The notes: generated by a model from the letters alone, not told the origin. Shown: positions 18,034-27,509, numbered from the stretch's first letter. The stretch: 64,000 bases of DNA from Deinococcus sp. JMULE3 (GCF_013337115.1 NZ_SGWE01000005.1:1-64000), one strand, 5' to 3'. Program-made: numbers and translations.

Positions 18034-19533
18034 TCAGGTGCCGCAGTAGGTGCGGTAGCAGGCGGTCACGGCGGCGGGGGCCGGGTCGAGGTATGGCGCC
18101 TGTTCGGGGGTCTCGTCGTAGGGTCGCTGGATGGCGGCCATGAGCCGCTGGAAGGGTCCGAGGTCTCCGTGGTCGGACGCGGCGGTCAGGGCTTCCTCCA
18201 CGCGGTGGTTGCGTGGGATGACGGCCGGGTTCACGCGGCGCATGCGCGTTGCCCTGGCGTTCAAGTCGGCGGGTGAGCCGCCTTCGGTTTCCGCGCGTGC
18301 GCGCCAGCGGGCCAGCCAGGCGTCCGGCGCCTGCGGGTCGGCGAACAGGGACCGCAGCGGGTTCTCGTTCCCGTCGGCCGCGTCGGCCAGTCGTCGCCAC
18401 CCGAGGGTGTAATCCACCCGTTGCTCCTGCAGCAGCGTCAGCCAGTCCGCGGCGAGCGTGTGGTCGCCCGCGCCGTTTCCGGTCAGGCCCAGCTTCGCGC
18501 GCTGTCTGGTCAGCAGCGCCGCCGCGAACCATCCGGGGAAGGCGTCGATCACCTCGGTCGCCTGCTCGGCGGCGCGTGCCATGGCCGCCTCGCTGTCCTC
18601 GGTGGCGATGAGGGGCAGCAGCGTCTCGGCCAGCCGCGCCAGGTTCCAGCGGGTCACGGCCGGCTGATTCCCGTACGCGTAGCGTCCCCCGTGGTCGATG
18701 GAACTGAACACCGCGCCAGGGTCGAACGCCTCCATGAACGCACACGGGCCGTAGTCGATCGTCTCGCCGGACAGGGCGACGTTGTCGGTGTTCAGCACGC
18801 CGTGAATGAACCCGACGTTCATCCACCCGGCCACCAGGGTCGCCTGCCGCTGTGCCACCCGCCGCAGCAGGGCGAGGTACCGGTCGTCCGCTCCGGTGAG
18901 GTCCGGGTCGTGCCGGGCGAGGGCGTAGTCGGCCAGTCTCCGGACGCGGTCCGTGTCACGCCGGGCGCGGAAGTACTCGAAGGTCCCGACCCGCAGGTGA
19001 CTGGCCGCCACGCGCGTGAGGACCGCGCCCGGCAGGGGTCGTTCCCGCTGAACGGTCTCGCCGGTGGATGTCACGGCCAGGGCGCGGGTGGTGGGGATGC
19101 CCAGGGCGTGCATGGCCTCCCCCATCAGGGCCTCGCGCAGCATGGGGCCGACCGCCGCCTTGCCGTCGCCGCGCCTGGAGAAGGGCGTGCGGCCGGACCC
19201 CTTGAGCGTCAGGTCGCGGCGCTGCCCATGGCGGTCGATGACCTCGCCGAGCAGCAGGGCGCGCCCATCCCCGAGTTGCGGCGAGAAGCCGCCGAACTGA
19301 TGCCCGGCGTACGCCTGCGCGAGCGGCTCGGCACCCTCCGGCACGCGGGTCCCGGAGAAGATCGCGGCGCCGTCCGGCCCGCCGAGGACGTCCGGGTTCA
19401 GACCCAGGGCCAGGGCGAGGTCGCGGTTGAAGAACAGCAGTTCCGGCGCGGGCGCGGCCTCCGGGTTGCAGGACACCCAGAAACCCGGAAGCTCACGCGC
19501 ATAGGAGTTGTCGAATGGGATCAGGGCGGTCAT
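18034..19533 (-). CDS. selO: protein adenylyltransferase SelO (YdiU/UPF0061)
   Basis: 499 residues, full length for the SelO pseudokinase family, which transfers AMP from ATP to proteins and is linked to redox stress. Family blocks are present: FDNSYARELPGFWV at the N-terminus, AQAYAGHQFGGFSPQLGDGRA, LTLKGSGRTPFSRRGDGKAAVGPMLRE, FIHGVLNTDN and DYGPCAFMEAFDP (metal-binding Asn/Asp), and a C-terminal CGT. The promoter shows CAGACT 7 nt before ATG, a weak version of the leaderless pattern. It is convergent with the GH16 gene and upstream of a response regulator. Confidence 0.95.
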   Translation of the reverse strand: MTALIPFDNSYARELPGFWVSCNPEAAPAPELLFFNRDLALALGLNPDVLGGPDGAAIFSGTRVPEGAEPLAQAYAGHQFGGFSPQLGDGRALLLGEVIDRHGQRRDLTLKGSGRTPFSRRGDGKAAVGPMLREALMGEAMHALGIPTTRALAVTSTGETVQRERPLPGAVLTRVAASHLRVGTFEYFRARRDTDRVRRLADYALARHDPDLTGADDRYLALLRRVAQRQATLVAGWMNVGFIHGVLNTDNVALSGETIDYGPCAFMEAFDPGAVFSSIDHGGRYAYGNQPAVTRWNLARLAETLLPLIATEDSEAAMARAAEQATEVIDAFPGWFAAALLTRQRAKLGLTGNGAGDHTLAADWLTLLQEQRVDYTLGWRRLADAADGNENPLRSLFADPQAPDAWLARWRARAETEGGSPADLNARATRMRRVNPAVIPRNHRVEEALTAASDHGDLGPFQRLMAAIQRPYDETPEQAPYLDPAPAAVTACYRTYCGT

Positions 19534-19581
19534 GACGGACAGTCTGACGCGTTCAGGGGCGTCACCCGTCCCGGCCAGGGG

Positions 19582-20001
19582 TCAGGAGGCGACGGGGAAC
19601 AGGGTGGCCTGCCAGAAGTCCACGAGTTTGTGGAACTGGTCCTGGAAGGCCACGAAGTCGCGGTGTTTCTGCATGTACGCGTTGGCGCGCAGTGTGAACG
19701 CCCGGCTGATGTCCTGGGGGAGGTTGGAGGTGGTGAGCATCACGACCGGGATGGCGCACAGCTGCGGGTCGGTCTTGAGGCGTTCGAGGACGTCCAGGCC
19801 ACTGAGGCCGGGCATGTGAATGTCGAGCAGGATCAGGTGCGGGATCTCGCCGGGTGCTTCCTGGGTCAGGTGCTTCAGGATGGCCAGGGCGTGGGGGCCG
19901 TCCATGGCGAAGGTCAGGTCCAGTGGGCTGGGTGAAGTCTCGGCGGCTTCGCGCAGCAGGTACTGGTCGGCCATATTGTCGTCGACGATCAGCAGTCGCA
20001 T
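19582..20001 (-). CDS. single-domain response regulator (Rcp1 type)
   Basis: 139 residues, receiver domain only. It begins MRLLIVDDNMADQYLL with the acidic pair; the phosphoacceptor is Asp60 in LILLDIHMPGLSG, followed by the VVMLTTS switch strand. The long loop and the C-terminal FHKLVDFWQATLFPV are typical of the Rcp1 subgroup that partners phytochrome-like histidine kinases. I chose ATG 19999-20001, with GAGG just upstream. It has no output domain and no kinase nearby. It resembles the regulator at 48340-48789. Confidence 0.92.
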   Translation of the reverse strand: MRLLIVDDNMADQYLLREAAETSPSPLDLTFAMDGPHALAILKHLTQEAPGEIPHLILLDIHMPGLSGLDVLERLKTDPQLCAIPVVMLTTSNLPQDISRAFTLRANAYMQKHRDFVAFQDQFHKLVDFWQATLFPVAS

Positions 20002-20240
20002 TCGGGCCTCGGAAACGGGGAGAGGATGAGGGAGAGGCGCACCGCATCGGTGCAGGTTGATGCGTCCAGGGTGTGCTGATGGGTTGGCCCTGACTGTAGC
20101 AACCGGCACGTCCGCTGTCCGCCCCCGGCGGGTGGGTCGGTGGGGAGGCCGGCCTGACCCGACGGCAGGTGGGACTTCACGGTCACGGTGCGGCGGGACG
20201 TTGCACCCTCCCGGCCGCGAGCACCGACCCCGGCGCGTAA

Positions 20241-20297
20241 CGCACCTGCGGGAGGGGAGGCCGGTGATCGTTCCGGCTCTCCCCTCCCGCAGGTGCG
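20241..20297 (-). terminator. 17-bp perfect hairpin after the oxidoreductase gene
   Basis: Arms CGCACCTGCGGGAGGGG (20241-20257) and its exact complement (20281-20297) flank a 23-nt loop that can pair further (GCCGG/CCGGC). It begins 7 nt beyond the stop of the oxidoreductase operon on the minus strand. No long T tract follows. It is most likely the operon's terminator or 3'-end stabiliser. Confidence 0.6.
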
Positions 20298-20304
20298 GAG
20301 CGTG

Positions 20305-21282
20305 TCAGGGTTTCAGGAGGATCTTGCCGGTCTTGCCGGGCGTCAGGGACGCGGTGACCGCGTCGCGGATGTCGGCCAGGGCGTACGTCCCGCCGACCGG
20401 GAGGGGCAGGTCGCCGCTGGCGACGAGCGTGACCAGTTCACGTGTCAGGCGGGCGCGTTCCTCGGGGGTCATGTCGCCGATGATGCGGCTGCCCCAGAAG
20501 CCCTTGACGGTCAGGTGTTTGAAGATCACGTCGCCGGAGGAGATCTGCATCGCCTCGCCCTTCATGGACCCGAACGACACGAGCGTGCCGTCCATGCCGA
20601 GCAGCTGCGCGAGGTCGCCGGACGCCGTCCCGCCGATGGAGTCGACGGCCGCGCGGATGGACGCCTCCCCGACGAGGGCCCGGACGTCGTCCTTCCAGTG
20701 GTCGCTGTCGGTCGCGAAGGTGTGCTCGATGCCCTGCGCGGCGAGGTCGGTCACGCCGTCCTGGCGGCGCACGAGGTTGATGACGTTCACGCCGCGCGCG
20801 CGGCCCAGCAGGGCCAGGGTGCGGCCGACGGCGCCGTTCGCGGCGTTCTGGATGATCCAGTCGCCCGGCTGCACGTTCAGGGTTTCGAGCAGCGCCAGTG
20901 CGCTGAACGGCATGGCCATCAGCTGCGCGCCGGCCTCGTCCGTGATGGCGTCCGGCAGCGGGATGACGGCGCCGGCGGGCGCGAGGAACGCCTCGGCCCA
21001 GGTGCCGCGTCCGGCGGCGGTGGTCACGCGGCGGCCGATCAGGGCCGCGTCGACGCCCTCGCCGACCGCGTCGATCACGCCGACGGCCTCGGTGCCGCCG
21101 ATGGCGGGCAGGGTCGGGCGGTACCCGTATGTGCCGCGCACCGTCCACAGGTCGTGGTTGTGGATGGCGGACAGGGTCGTGCGGATTCGGACCTGTCCGG
21201 CGGCAGGTTCGGGCGTGGGGGCGTCGTGGACGGCGAGGACGTCCTGCGGTTCACCGAAGGCGTGGTAGGTGAGGGTCTTCAT
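20305..21282 (-). CDS. zinc-free medium-chain alcohol dehydrogenase/quinone oxidoreductase
   Basis: 325 residues of the MDR superfamily. The N-terminal GroES-like fold (MKTLTYHAFGEPQDVLAV, then GTEAVGVIDAVGEGVDAALIGRRV) lacks the zinc cysteines. The Rossmann part has NAANGAVGRTLALLGRARGVNVINLVRR as nucleotide-binding helix and AVDSIGGTASGDLAQLLGMDGTLVSFG. This pattern fits NADPH-dependent quinone or enoyl reductases. It lies 1 bp after ohr in a tetR-ohr-oxidoreductase operon, suggesting a role against reactive electrophiles or peroxides. Substrate not determined. Confidence 0.9.
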   Translation of the reverse strand: MKTLTYHAFGEPQDVLAVHDAPTPEPAAGQVRIRTTLSAIHNHDLWTVRGTYGYRPTLPAIGGTEAVGVIDAVGEGVDAALIGRRVTTAAGRGTWAEAFLAPAGAVIPLPDAITDEAGAQLMAMPFSALALLETLNVQPGDWIIQNAANGAVGRTLALLGRARGVNVINLVRRQDGVTDLAAQGIEHTFATDSDHWKDDVRALVGEASIRAAVDSIGGTASGDLAQLLGMDGTLVSFGSMKGEAMQISSGDVIFKHLTVKGFWGSRIIGDMTPEERARLTRELVTLVASGDLPLPVGGTYALADIRDAVTASLTPGKTGKILLKP

Positions 21283-21283
21283 G

Positions 21284-21694
21284 TCAGGCCACCTTCACGT
21301 GCACGCGGACGTCGACGTTGCCGCGCGTGGCGTTGGAGTACGGGCAGACCTGGTGCGTGGCGTCCACGAGCGTCTGCGCGGTCGCCTCGTCCAGGCCGCT
21401 GATGGTGACGTCCAGGTCGATGTCGAGCGCGTAGCCGCCCTCGGGGCGCTGGCCGATGCCGACCTGCGCGGCGGTGCTGGACTCGAAGGCCGGGAGTTTC
21501 ATTTCCCTGGCGACGCCCTGCATGGCGTTGTCGAAGCAGGCGGCGTACCCGAGCGCGAACAGCTGTTCGGGGTTCGCGCCCTGTTTGCTGCTGCCGGGCA
21601 CGGCGAGGTCGAAGGCGAGGCTGCCGTCGTCGAGGGCGGTGCGGCCGGAACGGCCGCCGGTGGCGGTGGCGCGGGTCTTGTAGAAGATCTTCAT
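21284..21694 (-). CDS. ohr: organic hydroperoxide resistance protein (Ohr/OsmC)
   Basis: 136 residues, typical of Ohr, a thiol peroxidase that reduces organic hydroperoxides using lipoylated proteins. Cys53 in YAACFDNAM and Cys117 in HQVCPYSNATRGN are the peroxidatic and resolving cysteines; NPEQLFALGY precedes the first. The start at 21692-21694 overlaps the tetR stop (ATGA), so it is the second gene of the operon and probably induced when the TetR repressor is released. Confidence 0.95.
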   Translation of the reverse strand: MKIFYKTRATATGGRSGRTALDDGSLAFDLAVPGSSKQGANPEQLFALGYAACFDNAMQGVAREMKLPAFESSTAAQVGIGQRPEGGYALDIDLDVTISGLDEATAQTLVDATHQVCPYSNATRGNVDVRVHVKVA

Positions 21695-22296
21695 GGGGTG
21701 CCTCCCTGGGGCGTGAGCATGTGGCGGGTGACGCTGAGCGCGTCCTGCAGCGCGGCGGGGGTACGGTTCACCTTGGCGAGGATGGCCGCGCCGATCCACT
21801 GGCCGTACAGGGTGCGCGACAGCGCCAGGGCGGGCACGGCGGCATTCACGGTGCCGTCGCGCTGGCCCTCGGTGATGACGGCCGCGACCTGTTCGATCAG
21901 GCGGGTGGTGCCGGCGTGCACGACCTCACGCATGGGGCCCGAGAGGTCGGCGATCTCGGCGGCGAGTTTCACGACGAGGCAGCGGTGCGCGATGCCGCCC
22001 GCGTCGACGTGGTCGAGCCACGCCTGCCAGAAGCGCATCAGGCGGTCGAAGGCGCTGGTGGGCTGGGCGAAGTGGGCCTGCAGGCGCGTCTCGTACTCCG
22101 CGAAGTACGTGTCGAGCAGCGTGACGCCGAAGGCTTCCTTCGAGTCGAAGTAGTGGTAGAAGGAGCCTTTCGGAACGCCGCTCTCGTCGAGCAGTTCCTT
22201 GAGGCCCACGCCACCGTATCCCCGCTGCAGGATGAGGGTCCGGCCGACATCCAGCAGGTGCTGACGGGTCTGGGTTCGGGATGCTGAGCCAGTCAC
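21691..22296 (-). CDS. TetR-family repressor of the ohr operon
   Basis: 201 residues. The N-terminal TetR helix-turn-helix reads GYGGVGLKELLDESGVPKGSFYHYFDSKEAF. The C-terminal ligand domain contains the Cys of AHRCLVVKLAAE, a feature of electrophile-sensing TetR proteins. GTG start with TAGAGT exactly 6 nt upstream, hence a leaderless transcript. A palindrome covers its presumed -35 region (see 22317-22331), so autorepression is likely. It heads the operon with ohr and the oxidoreductase. Confidence 0.92.
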   Translation of the reverse strand: MTGSASRTQTRQHLLDVGRTLILQRGYGGVGLKELLDESGVPKGSFYHYFDSKEAFGVTLLDTYFAEYETRLQAHFAQPTSAFDRLMRFWQAWLDHVDAGGIAHRCLVVKLAAEIADLSGPMREVVHAGTTRLIEQVAAVITEGQRDGTVNAAVPALALSRTLYGQWIGAAILAKVNRTPAALQDALSVTRHMLTPQGGTP

Positions 22297-22316
22297 GCCC
22301 GCACTCTACATAAAAA

Positions 22317-22331
22317 TAGACCGGTCGTCTA
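22317..22331. promoter_or_regulatory. TetR operator palindrome
   Basis: TAGAC-N5-GTCTA with an inner GACCGGTC palindrome, 20 bp upstream of the tetR start. It overlaps where the -35 element should be relative to the -10 (TAGAGT, 22303-22308). It resembles the TAGACC...GTCTA boxes of NemR-type TetR repressors. Confidence 0.75.
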
Positions 22332-22520
22332 GTGTAGCGGTGCGCGGTGTGACCTCAGGGGCTCCCCGTTCAATCAGGGTGACGGGGCGACCCGTGCTGG
22401 ACGGGCCCCCCAGGCCTTTAAGGTGGCTGGAGCGGGTCAGGCCCCTGCCACCTCCACCTCCTCACTGTCCGTGCGTCATGTGCGCCCCGCCGCGCCTGTG
22501 CCGGGCAGTAGGCTCAGCGC

Positions 22521-23168
22521 ATGACACGGGCCCGTCTCCTGCTGACCCTCGCCGCTCTCTGCCTTCCGGGGGCTTCCAGTCAGGGTGTGTCGCCCCTGAA
22601 TGCGGGGGAAGTATCGGCGCTGCTCGGCGATTTCCGCGCGGTCACGCTCACTGCGCCGACCGGCACGAAACGCGCGGCGATCCGGGTGGTCAGCCAGATG
22701 GGTCCGATGCCACTGGGCCAGCCCCGCCGGGGGGAGCGCACACTCTTCGTGTACGACTTCAGCAAGCCACTGCGGGTGATCGTGGGTCTGGCCGGCGATC
22801 CCCTCCGGCGGGGCGAGGGGGCCGTCCCCCTCAGCCTGTCCGGCGAACAGCCCTGCACGCCTGAGCAGCAACTGGCGATCCTGGGGGCCAGCACCGCGTC
22901 CGAGACGAATGTCGCCAGCGAGTGCCTGAGCATGGGCGACCGGGCCGACACAATCGGCGGTGGCGGCGGAGCCACCCGGACGACACCGAAGTTGAACGTC
23001 TGGACGCCGGTCTACACCTGGTACTTCAACAGGGGGACGGATTCCACGGGCATGGCGTTCGACGCGGCCCGGAACGACCCTGCGGCGCAGATCGTGTGGT
23101 GGGTCTATTTCAGCAGCAGTGCGGACGCGGAGGCGCCCGTTCCGCCGCTCTATACGCCCAGACCCTGA
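22521..23168 (+). CDS. secreted protein of unknown function
   Basis: 215 residues, not recognised. The N-terminus MTRARLLLTLAALCLPGASSQ is a signal peptide. The mature part holds an alpha/beta-looking segment (VSALLGDFRAVTLTAPTGTKRAAIRVV) and a Gly-rich stretch (TIGGGGGATR) before WTPVYTWYFNRG, with two cysteines (EQPCTPEQQ and ASECLSMG) that could form a disulfide in the periplasm. TAGGCT lies exactly 6 nt before the ATG, consistent with a leaderless mRNA. It is divergent from the ohr operon. Confidence 0.7.
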   Translation: MTRARLLLTLAALCLPGASSQGVSPLNAGEVSALLGDFRAVTLTAPTGTKRAAIRVVSQMGPMPLGQPRRGERTLFVYDFSKPLRVIVGLAGDPLRRGEGAVPLSLSGEQPCTPEQQLAILGASTASETNVASECLSMGDRADTIGGGGGATRTTPKLNVWTPVYTWYFNRGTDSTGMAFDAARNDPAAQIVWWVYFSSSADAEAPVPPLYTPRP

Positions 23169-23519
23169 GCGGGATGGTCCGGCGCACCACCGGGCCGCCC
23201 ACGGGGAAGCTGACCGGGACCGCAGGTGCGCGTCCCGCCCCCAAACGTGAGGGAGCGGGAGATGCGCGGATGAGGTGACCTGAACAGACCATTCGCATGA
23301 ATGGGGAGAAAGCACCTTCGCCCGAAAACACCCGTTTGCGAGGCGAAGCCTGTCAGGGTGCTCCCTCCGGCAGGGCATCGCCGGTCACCTTATGGCGTTC
23401 TCCTGGCCCCTTCTGCGCCTGTATCACCGCGTGGAACTTTTCCTCCCTGAGCCCTCTCTAAGGGTTACATGACGTCATGTGAATCGCTCTCATGAGCGGT
23501 CCAGCGAGAGGAGACGATC
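23169..23519. promoter_or_regulatory. intergenic region with a 14-bp perfect palindrome
   Basis: No gene seen. Upstream of the metallophosphoesterase genes lies ACATGACGTCATGT at 23467-23480, a perfect palindrome 39 bp before the TTG start. It is a good candidate operator for the pair. AGAGGAG is placed correctly before the start codon. Confidence 0.55.
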
Positions 23520-24889
23520 TTGAAACGAGTGAAAGTAGCGGTTCTCTGTGCAGGTCTCGCGCTCGGTGTGGTGCTCGCTCAGGACAAGGGGAAGAAGGGA
23601 ACACCTGACACGACCCCTTCACTGAACGTGGTGCTGGGCCGCCCGACCGATCAGGGGGTGACCGTGAGTGTCCTGTCGCCCACCACGGGCTCGGCGGTGC
23701 TGACCAGCGGGACGGTCGAGCGGCAGGTGACGTTCACGGCGGGCGTCCCGACCGAAGTGGACCTGACTGGCCTCGCCCCCGCGCAGACCTACACCTACAC
23801 GCTGACCCCCACGACAGGTGCGCCCATCAGCGGCTCGTTCCGCACGGCCCCCGCCTCCGGGCAGGCGTTCACGTTCACCGTGCAGGGCGACTCCCACCCG
23901 GAACGCGCCGGGAAGATGTTCGACGCCGCGCTCTACCGCCAGACGCTGGGTACGATCGCTGGCCTGAAACCGGACTTCCACGTGATGATGGGCGACGACT
24001 TCAGCCTCGACCGCTTCCTGAACACACCCAACCTGACGCCCGCGAACGTGAACGGCGTCTACGCCGCGCAACGGGCGTTCGTCAGTGACGTGGGCCGCAC
24101 CGCGCCGCTGTTCCTGGTGAACGGCAACCACGAGCAGGCGTCCTTCGCCTTCCTGGACGGCACGCCCAACAACGCCGCCGTGCTGGCCGGCCGCGCCCGC
24201 ACCACGTACTTCCCCCTCCCCGCACCGAATGCCTTCTACAGCGGCAACGGCACGCCCATCGACCACGTCGGCCTGCTGCGCGACTACTATGCCTGGACGT
24301 GGGGCGACGCGCTGTTCGCCGTCATCGATCCGTACTGGCACTCGAAGACCGAGGTGGACGGGCAGAAAGGCGGGAAGAGCGACCCCTGGGACATCACGCT
24401 GGGGGACGAGCAGTACCGCTGGCTGAGCCAGACCCTCCTGAACAGCCGCGCGAAGTACAAGTTCGTGTTCGCGCATCACGTTCAGGGCACCGGGCGCGGC
24501 GGCGTGGAACTCGCTGACCTGTACGAGTGGGGCGGCCAGGACCGGAACGGTCAGGACACCTTCGCTCAGCACCGGCCCGGCTGGGCCATGCCCATTCACC
24601 AGCTGTTCGTCAAGTCCGGCGTGAGCGTCACGACCACCTGTTCGCCCGGCAGGAGAAGGGCGGCGTGATCTACCAGTCGGTGCCGAACCCCGCCGACCCG
24701 ACGTACACGGCGTTCAACCGGGATGCGTACCGGAGTGGGGAGGTCCTGCCGAACAGCGGTTTCCTGCGGGTGGAGGTGGGGCCGGTGGGCGCGACGGTCA
24801 GTTACGTGCGCTCGTTCCTCCCCAAAGACGTGTCGTCCACGCAGGTGAACGACGTCGCCTTCCAGTACACCGTGAAGGCCCGCGAATGA
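23520..24889 (+). pseudogene. secreted metallophosphoesterase, broken by an apparent 13-nt deletion
   Basis: TTG start after AGAGGAG, signal peptide (VKVAVLCAGLALGVVLAQ), an N-terminal Fn3-like domain and a calcineurin-type phosphoesterase domain with GDSHPE, MMGDDF, NGNHEQ and FAHHVQG. Compared with the intact paralogue that follows, 13 nt are missing between 24629 and 24630, removing VFHG and part of the GHDH metal motif and shifting the frame. Translation then stops at 24668 after SPGRRRAA. The remainder (RQEKGGVIYQSVPNP... to YTVKARE) continues in another frame to 24889, where its stop overlaps the next ATG. Recent decay or a sequencing error are both possible. Confidence 0.85.
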
Positions 24890-26289
24890 AACGCCGGGTC
24901 GTGACTCTGTTGACTGGTCTCCTGGCGGTCTCGCTGGCCCAGCAGGGCGGGCAGGGTCAGGGACAGGCGAAGCAGGGCAGTGGCGTGGGGCAGACGTTGC
25001 CGCTGGACTGGCCCGATGCGCCGGTGGACGTGATCCTGTGCCGACCGACCGCGACCGGCGTGACGGTCAGCGTCCGCACGCCACAGAGCAGCGAGGTGAC
25101 CCTCACTGTTCAGGGCGGTGGGACTGAGGTCACGCTGCCCACCCAGGCGTTCACTGCTGGCGAGCCGCGGCACCTGCCCGTCACCGGCCTGACCCCGGAC
25201 ACCACCTACACGCTGCGCGTGAGGACGGGCGCTGGGGCGTCGGTGACGCGCTCGTTTCACACGGCGCGGGCGGCGGGGCAGGCGTTCACGTTCACCATTC
25301 AGGCCGACTCGCACCTGGACGGCAACAGCGACCTTCAGGTGTACGCGCAGACGCTCAGGAACGAGGCGTCCTCCACGCCGGACTTCTTGATCGACCTGGG
25401 CGACACCTTCATGACGGACAAGTACCAGCCGTTCACGGCGGCGCAGCGGCAGTACCTCGCGCAGCGCACCCTGCTGGGCACCCTGAACACCGCGCCGCTG
25501 TTCCTCACGCTCGGCAACCACGACGGGGAAGGCGTCCGCTCAGGCGGGAAGGCCGACCAGCAGGCCATGAACGACTGGGCGAACGCCCAGCGCCTGAAGT
25601 ACTTCCCGAATCCCGTGCAGGACAGCTTCTACTCCACGCCGAAGCAGGCGGACGGCACGCCGATCACGAATCAGGGCGCGTACGCCTGGACCTGGGGGGA
25701 CGCGCAGTTCATCGTGCTGGACGCCTACACGTCTTCGGGCCGCAGTGGTGAGAACAACTGGAACGCCACGCTGGGCCGGGCACAGTACGACTGGCTGCGG
25801 CAGACACTTGAAGGCAGTCCTAGCCGTTGGACATTCGTGTTCGTGCACCAGATGATCGGCGGGCTGGGCAAGGACGGGCGCGGCGGCGCGGAGGCCGCCC
25901 CGTTCTTCGAGTGGGGCGGCCGCAATGCCGATGGCTCGGCGGGCTTCACGCAGAACCGCCCGGGCTGGGCCATGCCCGTGCACGACCTGCTGGTGAAACA
26001 CAAGGTCAGCGCGGTGTTCCACGGACACGACCACCTGTACGTCAAGCAGACCCTGGACGGCATCGTCTATCAGGAGGTGCCGCAGCCGTCCAACGCGCGC
26101 GCGGGCAACACCGGCAGCGCGAAAGAGTACGGGTACGCCAGCGGCACGCTGCTCGGCGGCCCGGGTCACCTGCGCGTGACCGTCACGCCGCAGGACGTCA
26201 AGGTCGAGTACGTCCGGACGTACCTGAGCAAGGACGAGGCCGCCGGGCGCCAGACCGCGCAGGTGGACGACCGGTACACCATCCAGTAA
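24886..26289 (+). CDS. secreted metallophosphoesterase with N-terminal Fn3-like domain
   Basis: 467 residues. Signal peptide MKRRVVTLLTGLLAVSLAQ, a beta-sandwich domain (about 45-125) resembling the purple acid phosphatase N-domain, then the calcineurin-like domain: QADSHLDG, DLGDTFM, LGNHDGEG, FVFVHQMIGG and FHGHDHLY supply the di-metal site. It probably hydrolyses phosphomonoesters or diesters outside the cytoplasm. The ATG overlaps the stop of the damaged paralogue upstream, so the two form an operon made by gene duplication. Confidence 0.92.
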   Translation: MKRRVVTLLTGLLAVSLAQQGGQGQGQAKQGSGVGQTLPLDWPDAPVDVILCRPTATGVTVSVRTPQSSEVTLTVQGGGTEVTLPTQAFTAGEPRHLPVTGLTPDTTYTLRVRTGAGASVTRSFHTARAAGQAFTFTIQADSHLDGNSDLQVYAQTLRNEASSTPDFLIDLGDTFMTDKYQPFTAAQRQYLAQRTLLGTLNTAPLFLTLGNHDGEGVRSGGKADQQAMNDWANAQRLKYFPNPVQDSFYSTPKQADGTPITNQGAYAWTWGDAQFIVLDAYTSSGRSGENNWNATLGRAQYDWLRQTLEGSPSRWTFVFVHQMIGGLGKDGRGGAEAAPFFEWGGRNADGSAGFTQNRPGWAMPVHDLLVKHKVSAVFHGHDHLYVKQTLDGIVYQEVPQPSNARAGNTGSAKEYGYASGTLLGGPGHLRVTVTPQDVKVEYVRTYLSKDEAAGRQTAQVDDRYTIQ

Positions 26290-26693
26290 AGGAGTCGCTG
26301 CCGTGAACAAAACTCTTCTGGTGTTTCATGGCCAGCCTGGACTCGCTACACGATTGGCGCAGAAGTGTACGTGAAGCGGATATGAGTGTGCGCCACGTCA
26401 TCAACGTGTCCAGAAGCTGAAATGGGCAGATCACGTAACCATCGGTCAGGCGCAGGACGAACACTCAGCGCGTTCGCCTGAAAACGCCCACCCAGCACTT
26501 GTCGACCACAGCTGGAATTCCTCCGCATGCCTGATGTGGATGGTCGTCTGCCGAAGGAACGATGCTCGGCCCGTCCAACGACTGGCGATCGGTGAAACTT
26601 TCAGCACCTGACCCTTCGGGACACTGACGTGCTGGTGGTCGGGCGTGGCCGGCGCCGCGCTCCCGCCTGCCATGACGGGGTTTACCCTGCACT
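26290..26693. other. intergenic region, no supported gene
   Basis: 404 bp with lower coding character than its neighbours. Just after the phosphoesterase stop there is AAAGGAG followed by a GTG that opens only 23 codons (26303-26374), perhaps the remnant of another gene start. The rest gives no recognisable product on either strand. The acetyltransferase -10 (TACCCT, 26683-26688) is at its end. Confidence 0.4.
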
Positions 26694-27509
26694 ATGACGG
26701 AACGCGAGATCACCCAGGAAACGCACCGACTCCTCACCGCGTACGACACTCAACTCCGCGAAGTCGCCGAACTCATCGGCGCCACCACCGTCACCCGCGA
26801 CGGTCCCCTGTGGCGCGGCACGTACGGTGACCGCGGCTTCGTTACCTACCGAGACCTTGGCGCCCTCACCGGCCCCGACCTCGACAGCCTCATCGCGCGG
26901 ACCATCACGTACTACGCCACCCAGCCGGAGATCACGACCTTCGAATGGAAAACCCGCGGCCACGACCTTCCCGCCGACCTCCCCGACCGCCTCACCCAGT
27001 ACGGCCTGCACGCCGAGGACCCGGAGACCGTCATGCTGGGTGAAGCGAGCCTCCTCGCCGCGCCCATGCCCCTCCCCGCCGGCGTGAACCTGCGGCGCAT
27101 CGACACCCAACCCGACCCCATGCCCGACCTGATCCGCGCGGCCGCCGCGCAGGAACGCGCGTTCGGCGTGCCCTTTTCCACTGCTGACCTCGCGCGTCGC
27201 CTGCAGGCCAGGCGGGACCTCATGGAGATCTGGGTGGCGGAAGCGGATGGGGAGATCATCTGCACCGGCCGCCTCGAGCTCATCCCTGGCACGGCATTCG
27301 CGGGTATCTGGGGGGGCGGGACCGTCCCCGAGTGGCGCGGGAAGGGAATCTACCGGGCGCTTGTCGCGCAGCGGGCCCAGTCTGCCCTCGCGCGGGGCGT
27401 GCGGTACCTGCACAGCGACTCCACTGAATTCTCCCGCCCGATCCTGCAGCGCAGCGGTCTCGTGCCCGTCACGACCACCACTCCGTTCATCTGGACCCGC
27501 CGGTCGTGA
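26694..27509 (+). CDS. GNAT-family N-acetyltransferase
   Basis: 271 residues. The acetyl-CoA binding motif is GIWGGGTVPEWRGKGIYRALVAQRAQSAL near residues 202-230, preceded by IWVAEADGEIICTGRLELI and followed by YLHSDSTEFSRPILQRSGLVPV, the usual C-terminal GNAT strands. The N-terminal half (LWRGTYGDRGFVTYRD) may be a second, degenerate GNAT-like fold. TACCCT lies 5 nt before ATG, so the mRNA is probably leaderless. Substrate unknown. Confidence 0.88.
   Translation: MTEREITQETHRLLTAYDTQLREVAELIGATTVTRDGPLWRGTYGDRGFVTYRDLGALTGPDLDSLIARTITYYATQPEITTFEWKTRGHDLPADLPDRLTQYGLHAEDPETVMLGEASLLAAPMPLPAGVNLRRIDTQPDPMPDLIRAAAAQERAFGVPFSTADLARRLQARRDLMEIWVAEADGEIICTGRLELIPGTAFAGIWGGGTVPEWRGKGIYRALVAQRAQSALARGVRYLHSDSTEFSRPILQRSGLVPVTTTTPFIWTRRS

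Noticed and set aside
26303..26374. 23-codon ORF after AAAGGAG
   Set aside because: Too short, no recognisable motif; kept only as a possible remnant in the intergenic note.
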